Notes: generated by a model from the letters alone, not told the origin. A stretch of 18,766 nt of DNA from JANLQX01 sp031406385 (GCA_031406385.1 JANOHI010000051.1:1-18766); one strand, 5' to 3'. Positions 6,499 to 14,144 are shown, counted from the first letter of the stretch. Program-made: numbers and translations.

Positions 6499-6651
6499 GT
6501 GACGGTGCAAGGCAACCTCTGGGACCTGGGGTACGGCAACGAGACCTACGTCTTCTGGACCGACCCGAACGGCTTCCTGGCCGCGCATCGACCCCTGATC
6601 CCGGACCGACCGGTGTTGTACATCGGCGCGGGGAGCGGGCGGCGGGCCTGA
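6499..6651 (+). pseudogene. TehB-like SAM methyltransferase N-terminal fragment
   Basis: From a GTG preceded by GAGGAG, 50 residues match the start of small TehB-like class I methyltransferases. The segment NLWDLGYGNETYVFWTDPNG resembles the family's WDERY-x-x-x-x-YVYGTEPN start, and VLYIGAGSGR is the SAM-binding motif I (usually VLDLGxGxGR). The frame then stops. About 140 further residues of the normal methyltransferase, including motifs II-IV, are missing. The stop overlaps the ATG of the glutaredoxin gene (TGATG), so the fragment is still translationally coupled and may serve only as a leader. Catalysis is not expected. Confidence 0.6.
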
Positions 6652-6965
6652 TGACCGGGCACGACGAATCGGGCATCACTGTCTACTGGCGGCCGGGATG
6701 CCCGTTCTGCTCTCGACTCCGACGCGGACTCGCCCGCGCTGGCGTCACCACGACCGAGGTCAACATCTGGGACGACCCATCGGCTGCGGCATTCGTCCGC
6801 TCGGTCGCCAACGGCAACGAGACCGTCCCCACCGTCACCGTCGGCACGGCAGCGTTCGTCAATCCGACGCCACGAGACGTGATCGCCGCCGCAGGTCTCA
6901 CACCACTCGCCCGTCCCTCACGACTGGCGGCACTGCTGCGACGACACCGACGCCAGACGTCCTGA
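6651..6965 (+). CDS. Glutaredoxin/mycoredoxin-like protein
   Basis: A 104-residue thioredoxin-fold protein. The redox motif CPFC is at 17-20 in WRPGCPFCSRLRR, the segment TTEVNIWDDP matches the second strand, and the cis-proline loop NETVPTVTVG is at about 62-71. The pattern resembles actinobacterial mycoredoxins (Mrx1, CPFC or CGYC type), which reduce mixed disulfides formed with mycothiol. Its start overlaps the stop of a methyltransferase fragment, and a DUF2892 gene follows. Both are downstream of a CsoR/CstR-like operator. A role in resolving protein persulfides or mixed disulfides fits the context and is inferred. Confidence 0.8.
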   Translation: MTGHDESGITVYWRPGCPFCSRLRRGLARAGVTTTEVNIWDDPSAAAFVRSVANGNETVPTVTVGTAAFVNPTPRDVIAAAGLTPLARPSRLAALLRRHRRQTS

Positions 6966-7057
6966 CAGAAACGGTCCGAGGCCCATGTGACCGATCGGGC
7001 CATCGGCGCGTCAGTTGGTCGGTGGCCGCGCTCGTGGCCCACCAGCAGGGAGTCACC

Positions 7058-7270
7058 ATGTCATTCGCCCGCTTCATGTCCACCGCCACCGGCCGTGCCG
7101 TGCGCGCCGTTGCCGGTCTCGCCCTCATCCTGTGGGGCCTCGCCGCAGGTATCCCAGCACTCGCCGTCGTCGGACTCCTGCCCCTCGCCGCAGGCGTGTT
7201 CAACGTCTGCCTGATCGCACCGCTGCTCAGGGCACCGTTCTCGGGCAAGTCGTTGACCCACCAGTCGTGA
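7058..7270 (+). CDS. Second DUF2892 (YgaP-like) membrane protein
   Basis: A 70-residue protein with two membrane segments, VAGLALILWGLAAGIPALAVV and GLLPLAAGVFNVCLIAPLL, in the usual DUF2892 layout. The conserved Cys lies in FNVCLIAPLL. AGGGAG lies upstream of the ATG at a normal distance. It follows the glutaredoxin gene by 92 bases and probably shares its transcript. It differs in sequence from the DUF2892 protein at 5889-6134, so the pair is not a recent duplication. The domain often accompanies rhodaneses and persulfide-responsive genes; the molecular role is not settled. Confidence 0.75.
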   Translation: MSFARFMSTATGRAVRAVAGLALILWGLAAGIPALAVVGLLPLAAGVFNVCLIAPLLRAPFSGKSLTHQS

Positions 7271-7297
7271 GGCTCCGAACGTTCGGTTCACGGAGCC
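7271..7297. terminator. Convergent-gene hairpin
   Basis: GGCTCCG (7271-7277) pairs with CGGAGCC (7291-7297) immediately between the stop codons of two converging genes. The loop side contains the palindrome CCGAACGTTCGG. The position suits a bidirectional terminator; there is no T-run. Confidence 0.6.
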
Positions 7298-7298
7298 G

Positions 7299-8335
7299 CT
7301 AGCAGGGTGCTGAAGCGCTCGGGCGTCGCGTGCGCAGCGCGGCGATCGCTGCGGTGCCGACGATCGCGGGGAGCAGCGTGCCGATGCCCCGGTACACGAC
7401 GGTCGCCGCCACTGCGGCATCGAGGGGAACGCCGAAGCGATGCAGGATCGCAGGGACGGCGACCTCGACGATGCCGAGCCCACTCGGCAACAGGGGGACC
7501 CAGCTCGCCACCGTCGCGACCGTGCAGCCAGCACGACGAGCTCTGGGTGGATGTGGAACCCGGTCGCGTGCGTGGTCGCCCACAGCGTCGCCGCATCACA
7601 CAGCACCGCGGCCGCCGACACGAGCGCGAGCCGAACGCGTCGCGACGGTGGACCGATGAAAGCCATCGCGTCGGCATGCCACTGCCGTGCCGCACTACGA
7701 GCGTCAACCAGCGGTTCCAGGCGATGCAGACGTACGTGGCGGGCTGCCGCTGCAACGACGACGCTGAACTGCTCGCCGCGCACGAGCACGGCGGTGAGTG
7801 CCAGCAACGCGATGACCAGCGCTGCAACGGCGGGGAACGGCCATCCCTGCACGAGTGTGAGGTGCCCGGCGGCGACCACGACGAACACGTCCACTGCCGC
7901 GACGACGTAGAAGGTGCGCTGTGCGAACCACTTCGAGAACCCGAGGGTGAGCAGCGGTTCGCGTCGGGTGCGTCCCCGGGCCCGGAGCTCTCCGTTGGCG
8001 AGTGCCAGGCCTTCCGCCGGTGCAGCCGGGGTCACCGCCCCGAAGCCGCAGACCACGAGGGCAAGGCCGACCGCGGTCGGTGCCGTCATCGGTCCGGTGC
8101 GCCGTCCGAGCCACGCGAGTTGCACGGCGTAGAGCCCCAACCGAAGGACCGTCAACGCGAACGCGACGCCCACGTACCCGGCACGCATCCGACGGATCGC
8201 GCCCAATGCATCACCAAAGCCGCCCGCCGACGAAACAACGACCCACCCCGCGACACCAGCCACCAGCAGACCCAGCAGGAACCGAACTGTTCGGGTACTG
8301 CTGGTCGGCTCGGTATCCGGCGGGTCAGCGTCCAT
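7299..8335 (-). pseudogene. LPG-synthase-like (UPF0104) membrane protein, frameshifted
   Basis: A polytopic membrane protein of the lysylphosphatidylglycerol synthase transmembrane (UPF0104) family. The first frame, from ATG 8335 with GGGAGGG upstream, has about six membrane helices. It includes the family's F-x-x-x-TPAxxGE-like segment (FGAVTPAAPAEGLALANGE). The C-terminal part SWVPLLPSGLGIVEVAVPAI and a final helix before RTRRP lies in another frame ending at 7299. The total of 1037 bases is one short of a multiple of three. Inserting one C near 7520-7527 gives ...LAATVATVASWVP and an intact protein of about 345 residues. It is the last gene of the persulfide dioxygenase operon. Its role there is unknown; family members transport or flip polar lipids. 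Confidence 0.65.
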
Positions 8336-8407
8336 TCGCCGTTGACCCTCCCACGGATCGGGACGAAGGAAACCCAACGGTGGCGTGGACCTGCTGGCGG
8401 TACCGGT

Positions 8408-9232
8408 TCAGCGCAGGGCCAGTCCGGAGCGCACCGCGGTGTAGATGGCCACCAGCACGAGGAGCCCGACGAACCAGCGTTGCAGGGACTTCGAGTCACG
8501 GGTGCTGGCCAGGCGGCTGCCGACGACGACGCCGATGAGGCTGGCCACGGTGAAGGGGATCACGGTGCCCCAGTCGATAGCACCTGGTTGCAGCCGGGTG
8601 GCGAGTGCGACGATCGAGTTGATGGTGATCACCAGCAGCGATGTGCCGACTGCTTCGGGCATGGTGAAGCCGAGCGCCAGCACGAGGGCGGGGACGATGA
8701 CGAATCCGCCGCCCACGCCGAAGAACCCGGTGAGCAGGCCGACGATCGTGCCCGCCACGGCGACCTTCACTACAGTTGCGGGGTCCAGGTGAACCCGTGG
8801 ATGCGCCTCGAGCGGGTTGACCGCGGCACCGACGGAGCGGAGCTCGGAGCGCATCACACGCGGAGCAGCGTTGAGACGACGCCACATCGCACCGGCCGCC
8901 ACGAGCATCAGGCCGGCGAAGGCCAACAGCAGCACGTTGGCGTCGATCGCCTTGTTCCAGCGCGATCCGAGCAGTGATCCACCGATGCCAGCGAGGCCGA
9001 AGATCGCGCCCGGGACGAACCGAACCCGTCCGGCGCGCCAGTGCGGAACGATGCCGATGACCGCGGTGATCGCCACCAGGACGAGCGAGGTGGTGGTGGC
9101 GTGCTTGGGGGTCTGCCCCGCGGCATAGACCAGTGCAGGCACTGCGAGGATGGAACCGCCGCCGCCGAGGGCGCCGAGCGATATGCCGATCAGGAAGCCC
9201 AGCGGTGACGCCAGCAGAGCGCGGAGGTCCAT
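8408..9232 (-). CDS. TauE/SafE-family sulfite exporter
   Basis: A 274-residue inner-membrane protein with about eight helices in two repeats, the TauE/SafE architecture. Each repeat carries the Gly-rich signature: GALGGGGSILAVPAL (about 20-34) and GFFGVGGGFVIVPAL (about 170-184). TauE exports sulfite or sulfoacetate-type anions. It starts four bases after the stop of the upstream rhodanese gene, in an operon whose first gene is predicted to make sulfite by persulfide oxidation. Export of sulfite or thiosulfate from that pathway is therefore the best inference. The gene is intact. Confidence 0.85.
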   Translation of the reverse strand: MDLRALLASPLGFLIGISLGALGGGGSILAVPALVYAAGQTPKHATTTSLVLVAITAVIGIVPHWRAGRVRFVPGAIFGLAGIGGSLLGSRWNKAIDANVLLLAFAGLMLVAAGAMWRRLNAAPRVMRSELRSVGAAVNPLEAHPRVHLDPATVVKVAVAGTIVGLLTGFFGVGGGFVIVPALVLALGFTMPEAVGTSLLVITINSIVALATRLQPGAIDWGTVIPFTVASLIGVVVGSRLASTRDSKSLQRWFVGLLVLVAIYTAVRSGLALR

Positions 9233-9235
9233 GGC

Positions 9236-9589
9236 TCAGATCACCGTTCCCGGTCGGCCGTCGTAGGTGACCAGCGGGTGCCCGAAGCTGGCCCACGTGC
9301 TCATGCCACCGCTCATGTTCACGGCATCGAAGCCGTGGCGGATCAGGTACGCGGTGACCTGCGCGGACCGGTTCCCCGAGCGGCAGATGCACAAGATGCG
9401 CTTCGACCTGTCGATCTCGCCGACGCGTTGCTGAAGTGTGCTCATCGGCAGGTGCACCGCGGTGGGCGCGTGACCGAAGCGCCACTCCTCGTCCTCACGG
9501 ACGTCGAGCAGCACCACGGTCGGGTCGGCTGCCTCGGCGAGCGCGGCGACGGTGTCGACATCGATGGACGGCAGTTGGGTGGTCTGCAT
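9236..9589 (-). CDS. Single-domain rhodanese
   Basis: A 117-residue rhodanese (sulfurtransferase). The N-terminal motif LLDVREDEEW (27-36), the GHAPTAVHLPM segment (39-49), the active-site loop CRSGNRS starting at Cys69, and the closing GGMSTW motif are all present. The loop's Cys carries the persulfide, and a second Cys lies two residues before it (Cys67). I chose the ATG at 9589 over the longer upstream frame because it overlaps the stop of the persulfide dioxygenase gene as TGATG, the usual coupling in this operon. The likely job is moving sulfane sulfur between glutathione-like or CoA persulfides and thiosulfate. Confidence 0.85.
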   Translation of the reverse strand: MQTTQLPSIDVDTVAALAEAADPTVVLLDVREDEEWRFGHAPTAVHLPMSTLQQRVGEIDRSKRILCICRSGNRSAQVTAYLIRHGFDAVNMSGGMSTWASFGHPLVTYDGRPGTVI

Positions 9590-10991
9590 CACTTCGCTCC
9601 TGCAGTCGTGAGGCTCTCGCCTCGGGTGGCCCATGCCGTGTATCCGCCGACGAGATCGGAGACGTCGGAGAAACCGCGTGATCGAAGCAGGCTCGATGCG
9701 ATGGCGGAGCGGTAGCCGCCCGCACAGAACACGACGGTGGGTGCCGTCGGGTCGAGCTCGCCGAGCTTCGTGAGCAGCGACGGCAGGCTGATCGTAAGCG
9801 CGCCGGGAATCGTTCCCTCTTCGACCTCGCCCGGGTTGCGGACATCGACCAGCACCAGCCCGGGGACCGAGCCGATCCGACCCGCCAACGCGTCGGCAGA
9901 CAGCCGCGAGAGCTGCTCAACGTGCGCGGGGTGGGCGACGAAGGCAGCGATCGGATCGTACAGCGCACCGATCACGAGGTCGAAGCCGATGCGGGCGAGG
10001 CGGACCTTCGCCTCGCCCTCGTGGCCCGGATCGGTCACCAGCACGATCGGCGTGCCAGGGGCCATGACCTCACCGCTGTACTCCGCGAAGCGGCCGCCGA
10101 GCCCGACGTTGACGGAACCTCGCAGATGCCCTGCAGCGAAGGACACGTCATCGCGTCCGTCGACGACGACGGCACCAGCCCGTTGATGCACAAGAACCTC
10201 GTCCAACGACAACGATGCCACTGTCGAGTCGTCGCCGAGCAGATCACGAAGCTCGCGATTGCGGTTGGCGGCGAACGAGAAGTACATCGGAGCGACCGAC
10301 TGGCCCTGAGTGACGACCTCCACGAACTCCTCCTCCGTCATCGGAGCGAGGGCGGAGTTGGTGCGGCGCTGCTCGCCGATGGTCGACACCGTCTCCGTCG
10401 ACAGGTTCTTGCCACACGCCGAACCGGCACCATGTGCCGGGAGGACCTTCGTGGCATCGGGGAGCACCATCAGACGCTCATGGAGGGAGTGGTGGAGCTG
10501 CCGAGCGAGTGAGTCGGCGGTGACCCCGACCGACGCGAGGAGATCAGGGCGACCGACGTCACCGATGAACAGCGTGTCGCCGGTCAGGACGCCGTAGGGA
10601 GCGGACTCCAGACCGTGGTCGAAGATCACGATGCTGATCGACTCAGGCGTGTGGCCGGGCGTCTCGCGGACTTCGAGCACGACCTCGCCCAGCACGATGC
10701 GGTCGCCGTCGGCGAAGGTCTCGATAGGGAACTCGGCCCGCCCCACCGCAACCCGGCCGAAGCCGATCGCTGCGCCCGTCCGCTCCGCCAGCTCAAGGTG
10801 TCCCGACAGGAAGTCGGCATGGAAGTGGGTCTCGAGCACCTTCTCTATACGCAGCCCGTGCGCTAGGGCATCGGCGAGGTACTCCGCGACGTCACGTTGC
10901 GGGTCGACCACCACGGCCCTGCCGTGGTGGTGTCGCCGATGAGGTAGCTCGCGTGGGACAGGCAGCCCAGGTAGTACTGACGGAAAAACAT
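9589..10991 (-). CDS. Persulfide dioxygenase-rhodanese fusion (CstB-like), one-base frameshift near the start
   Basis: A three-domain protein like CstB. An ETHE1-type metallo-beta-lactamase persulfide dioxygenase is followed by a rhodanese-like domain without a catalytic Cys, then an active rhodanese. It converts low-molecular-weight persulfides to sulfite or thiosulfate. Visible motifs are THFHADFLSGH, PGHTPES, GDTLFIGDVGRPDL and LPAHGAGSACG for the iron site. The second domain reads VVVDGRDDVSFAAGHL with no Cys loop, and the third has FCAGGYRS. The canonical start MFFRQYYLGCLSHASYLIGD is read from ATG 10991 in a different frame. Restoring one G at about 10919-10923 joins it to GRAVVVDPQRD, giving about 467 residues. 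It is the first gene of a four-gene operon under a CsoR/CstR-like operator. The frameshift could be an indel error. Confidence 0.85.
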
Positions 10992-11030
10992 GTGACGCCC
11001 CTGAAGTAGGTGGAAGGTTCGCTTGGTGCA

Positions 11031-11049
11031 AGCATACCCCAGGGGGTAT
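11031..11049 (-). promoter_or_regulatory. CsoR/CstR-like operator of the persulfide dioxygenase operon
   Basis: ATACCCCAGGGGGTAT at 11034-11049 fits ATACC-N6-GGTAT. On the minus strand GGTAT extends into TATGCT (11036-11031), the likely -10 box 39 bases before the start at 10991. Confidence 0.75.
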
Positions 11050-11068
11050 CTATTCCGCTAGTGGCAAC

Positions 11069-11088
11069 ATGCCCCCAGGGGTATCGCC
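11069..11088 (+). promoter_or_regulatory. Second CsoR/CstR-like operator, for the divergent gene
   Basis: ATGCCCCCAGGGGTAT (11069-11084) matches the motif with one mismatch in the left half. It lies 35 bases from the other site. The GGTAT half faces the rightward gene at 11212 and continues TATCGC, a weak -10 candidate. The divergent region therefore carries one site per direction. Confidence 0.6.
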
Positions 11089-11211
11089 TACAGCCTCGAG
11101 TGCCTTCACGCGGGCTTCACCGAAGCAGCCGCGATGCCTTCACTTCCGATCGTCACACTGTGCCCGTCAGCCACCACCCGCCCAGAGGTCGGGACCACTC
11201 GAGGAGCACGC

Positions 11212-11548
11212 CATGAAGACCAGCCCAGCCACCAAGACCGTCAGCGTCGCCCTGAGCCTCCTCACCTTAGGTGGGCTCGCCGCCGGGGCCGCCACCGTCA
11301 CGCCGAGCACCCTGCGCCAACGCACCCCGAGCACCATCAGCCGACAGGTCGTGACCACCTCCCCTGCCACTTCGGTGCACCGGATCAGCCAGATAGCGGT
11401 GGTCAGTCGGATTCACGTATGCGACCGTGCCTCCACCCACCACGTCGGGCACCCGGTTGTGCAGCAACTCCCGGCGCACCACCAGCACCCCCGGGGTGCC
11501 CAGGCCACCCACGAATTTGTGCGGACTGAGGAACACGACGCGGTGTAG
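11212..11548 (+). pseudogene. Secreted-protein N-terminus fused to foreign sequence
   Basis: A good ribosome binding site (GAGGAG, about seven bases upstream) precedes an ATG that opens with a signal peptide: basic MKTSPATK, hydrophobic VSVALSLLTLGGLAAGAA. The mature part soon becomes a low-complexity Thr/Ser/His-rich translation, because from about 11340 the DNA is the antisense of an aminotransferase V remnant. So the true gene seems cut after roughly 40 codons. It is divergent from the persulfide dioxygenase operon, with a CsoR/CstR-like operator facing it, so the original product was probably an exported sulfur-stress protein. What it was cannot be recovered. Confidence 0.5.
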
Positions 11549-11673
11549 TCGGCCTAGATGATCCGATGCGGCCCATAGGGGCCGTCCACGACCTGATCGT
11601 CACCGATGACCGACGCCCGGATCCGCGCCAGCAACGGATGCTCAGCCACACCGCTCTTCAGCTCTGTGCTCAT
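11340..11673 (-). pseudogene. Class V aminotransferase remnant
   Basis: From ATG 11673 the frame gives MSTELKSGVAEHPLLARI and then DDQVVDGPYGPHRII, an in-frame TAG where a Tyr codon is expected, then ADYTAS. This is the N-terminus of a family of class V PLP enzymes related to cysteine desulfurases. The next bases jump, in another frame, to FLSPHKFVGGLGTPGVLV, the segment with the PLP-binding Lys, followed by VPDVVGGGTVAYVNPTDHRY. About 200 residues between them and the whole C-terminus are missing. The start codon is one base after the stop of the ICMT-like gene (TGACATG), so it belonged to the CoA-disulfide reductase operon. It cannot be functional. Confidence 0.7.
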
Positions 11674-11674
11674 G

Positions 11675-12156
11675 TCAACTCACGATCGACGGTGAAACCT
11701 CGGATGGGGGATGAAGCCGCGGGGTGCGAGCGGCGTACGCCTCGTAGCCCGGGTATGCCGCCCGCAGCTGAGATTCCTCCCAGCGGGCCTTCACGTTGAA
11801 GAACAACACCGTCGCCACGCCCAGGGCCAACTTCCACACACTGCCCGACGCCACCACCGTCCCGATGACGAACAGCAGCACGCCGGTGTAGATCGGGTGA
11901 CGCGTGAAGCGATACAGCCCGCCTGTTCGCAGGCCCGCATGCGCTTTCGGCACGGGCGTCGCCGTCAGCACTGACCCGAGACCGAGGGCAGCAACTGCGA
12001 CGAGGCCCAGGCCAGCCAAGGCCGCTGCGTGAGCACCGTTACGACCGCAGGCGGGTCGACCCAATGGCGGGCCCCGGGCAACAGCACAAGCGCTCCCAGC
12101 AGGACGATCTGCGCGCTGACGAACAGCCGGCCGACCGCTCTCGTCCTCAGAGGCAT
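11675..12156 (-). pseudogene. Isoprenylcysteine methyltransferase-like membrane protein, frameshifted
   Basis: A small ICMT/PEMT-family membrane methyltransferase. From ATG 12156 the first frame gives a membrane helix, LFVSAQIVLLGALVLLPGARHW. The second frame, ending at 11675, gives ALAGLGLVAVAALGLG, the conserved GLYRFTRHPIYTGVLL motif that binds SAM, another helix pair, and a C-terminal KARWEESQLRAAYPGYEAYAART segment typical of the family. The length of 482 bases is one short of a multiple of three; one C restored at about 12026-12033 joins the parts into about 160 residues. It lies 46 bases after the CoA-disulfide reductase gene and probably shares its transcript. The methylated substrate is unknown. 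Confidence 0.7.
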
Positions 12157-12202
12157 GTGTCGCGTCCCGCGGTCGCGTCCACGTATCGGATCAACAGACC
12201 GT

Positions 12203-13825
12203 TCAAGGTGTGGTGGCCGACAGCCAGGTGAGGTAACCGCCGTCGAGGTTGACAGCGTCGATGCCCTCGCTGGCGAGCAACATCGCGGCGGTGTGGCCTC
12301 GCATGCCAACCTGGCAGTAGACGATGACCCGTCGGGCTTCGATCTCGTGGAGGTGGTCACGCAGCTCCGGCAAGGCGATGTTGATGGCGCCGGGAATGGC
12401 ACCGGCGTCGAACTCGGTCTTGTCGCGCACGTCGATGAGCATCCGGGTGTCGGTGGCGAGCTCGTGCCATTGCACGGTGTGGGCGAGGCCGTCCATGAGG
12501 TTCTCGGCGATGTAGCCGAGCATGTTGATGGGGTCCTTGGCGCTGCCGTACGGGGGCGCGTATGCGAGCGGGATGTCGGCCAATTGATCTGCGCGCAGGC
12601 CGGCGTGCATGGCGGTGGAGAGCACATCGATGCGCTTGTCGGTGCCTTCACCACCAACGGCCTGTGCCCCGTAGATCCGGCCGGTGACGGCATCGAACAG
12701 CAGCTTGATGTTGATGGTTTCGGCACCCGGGTAGTAGCCGGCGTGTGAGGCCGGGTGGGTGTGTATCACGGTCGGGTTGATGCCCTGCGCACGGAGCTGG
12801 CGCTCGCTGAGCCCGGTCGACGCCACAGCGAGGTCGAACACCTTGGCGATGGCGGTGGCCGGGTGACTCCCGAAGCGGATCGGGTGGCCCATGATGTGAT
12901 CGGCGGCCAGGCGGCCCTGCCGGTTGGCACCCCAGGCCAAGGCCACGAACGCAGCGTGGCCCAGCGGATCGATCACGAGGGCCGCATCACCGACGGCGTA
13001 GATGTCGGGATCGTTGGTCTGCAATGTCTCGCTCACGACGATCCCGCCGCGCTCTTGAACGTCGAGACCTGCGGTTCGGGCGAGGCCGTCTTCGGGGCGA
13101 ACCCCGACGGCCAGCACGACGAGGTCGGCGGGCACCACACGACCGTCGGTGAGCGTGACGGCAGCATCGGTGATTGAGGTGACACCGGTGCCGAGGTGCA
13201 CCGTGACGCCGTGACGCTGCAACTCTTGGGCGACGATTGCGGCCATCTCTGCATCGAGTGGGGGCAGCACCTGAGGCGCCGCCTCGATGATGGTGACCCG
13301 CTTGCCCGCGGCGACAAGGTTCTCGGCCACCTCGACGCCGATGAAGCCGGCGCCGACGACCACGGCGTCGTCGCCGCGTCCGACGACGGCGTCCTTGAGA
13401 TGGTCGAGGTCGGTGACGCTGCGCAGCACGAACGCCTTGTCGACGCCGGGCAGCGGCGGCCGCACGGCGGCGGCGACCGGGCTGAGGATCAACTTGTCGT
13501 AGACGAGGTCCTCCGTGGTTCCGGCATCGAGGTCGCGCACCGACACCGTGTGGGCGGCCCGGTCGATGCCGAGGACTTCGTGATGGGTCCGCACGTCGAG
13601 ACGGAAGCGCGCCGCCAGCGTCTCCGGTGTGTGCAGCAACAGGCTTTCCCGATCGGCGATCGTGTCACTGAGGTGGTACGGCAGACCGCAGTTGGCGAAG
13701 CTCACGTACGACCCCCGCTCCAACACCGTGATCGATGCATGCTCGTTGAGCCGACGCAGCCGTGTGGCAGCACTCATGCCGCCAGCCACGCCGCCGACGA
13801 TGATGACCCTCAATGGTGTTGGCAT
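12203..13825 (-). CDS. CoA-disulfide reductase-rhodanese fusion
   Basis: A 540-residue flavoprotein of the CoADR-Rhd type, which reduces CoA disulfide or CoA persulfide and polysulfides with NAD(P)H. The FAD motif GGVAGGMSAATRLRRL is at 11-26, and the active-site Cys46 lies in SYVSFANCGLPYH. The second dinucleotide motif is GAGFIGVEVAENL (about 158-170), the FAD-contacting IYAVGDAAL follows, and the dimerisation domain contains YYPGAETINIK. The C-terminal rhodanese has LIDVRDKTEF and the loop CQVGMRG with Cys504. The frame is intact. No Shine-Dalgarno is visible; TATAAA lies eight bases before the ATG, indicating a leaderless mRNA. A CsoR/CstR-like operator covers that promoter. An ICMT-like gene and an aminotransferase remnant follow in the same operon. 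Confidence 0.9.
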   Translation of the reverse strand: MPTPLRVIIVGGVAGGMSAATRLRRLNEHASITVLERGSYVSFANCGLPYHLSDTIADRESLLLHTPETLAARFRLDVRTHHEVLGIDRAAHTVSVRDLDAGTTEDLVYDKLILSPVAAAVRPPLPGVDKAFVLRSVTDLDHLKDAVVGRGDDAVVVGAGFIGVEVAENLVAAGKRVTIIEAAPQVLPPLDAEMAAIVAQELQRHGVTVHLGTGVTSITDAAVTLTDGRVVPADLVVLAVGVRPEDGLARTAGLDVQERGGIVVSETLQTNDPDIYAVGDAALVIDPLGHAAFVALAWGANRQGRLAADHIMGHPIRFGSHPATAIAKVFDLAVASTGLSERQLRAQGINPTVIHTHPASHAGYYPGAETINIKLLFDAVTGRIYGAQAVGGEGTDKRIDVLSTAMHAGLRADQLADIPLAYAPPYGSAKDPINMLGYIAENLMDGLAHTVQWHELATDTRMLIDVRDKTEFDAGAIPGAINIALPELRDHLHEIEARRVIVYCQVGMRGHTAAMLLASEGIDAVNLDGGYLTWLSATTP

Positions 13826-13833
13826 ACCGTCGG

Positions 13834-13852
13834 TTTATACCCGCACGGGTAT
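13834..13852 (-). promoter_or_regulatory. CsoR/CstR-like operator over a leaderless promoter of the CoA-disulfide reductase gene
   Basis: ATACCCGCACGGGTAT (13837-13852) fits ATACC-N6-GGTAT. On the minus strand GGTAT continues as TATAAA (13839-13834), a strong -10 box eight bases before the start codon at 13825. Repressor binding would mask the promoter. Confidence 0.75.
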
Positions 13853-14050
13853 TAAAGAAAGGGCCGAAGGTCACCGTCGTACCCAATCGCCTGAAGCTGG
13901 CGCAACGGAGATCGTCCGAGGCAACGTCTGGTTTCTCACGGTGGTGCCGTCATGCCAACGATTCGACGTCCCGTTGGGGCGCGCGAAGGGCGCGTATTTC
14001 CGGTCACTAGCGGTCGCGAAACGCGAACAACGGCGAAGACAAAATGGCCT

Positions 14051-14142
14051 CTGACCTGGCCATATACGCTCTGACCAGCAACGACGCCGACCACGCAGAG
14101 CGGGTTCGACTCCCCCCACCTCCACTATTTGTCCTGCTCAGG
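14051..14142 (+). repeat. Repeat unit C3: tRNA/tmRNA 3'-end-like core with flanking CTGACCAG motifs
   Basis: The core at 14100-14125 is identical over 26 bases to C1, 12.8 kb away. CTGACCTGG at 14051 and CTGACCAG at 14071 are 20 bases apart, with ATACGC between them. CCTGCTCAGG, the inverse complement of the CCTGAGCAGG form, follows at 14133-14142. Immediately to the right begins a gene that lacks its 5' part, so this unit sits on a recombination boundary. Confidence 0.65.
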
Positions 14143-14144
14143 GC

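Noticed and set aside
7307..8977. Long plus-strand open frame of 556 codons
   Set aside because: It is antisense to the LPG-synthase-like and TauE genes, is rich in Arg, Gly, His and Gln as expected from high-GC shadow frames, and matches no family.
8496..9485. Long minus-strand open frame overlapping TauE and the rhodanese
   Set aside because: It is a shadow of the TauE and rhodanese genes in another frame; Arg/His-rich with no domain.
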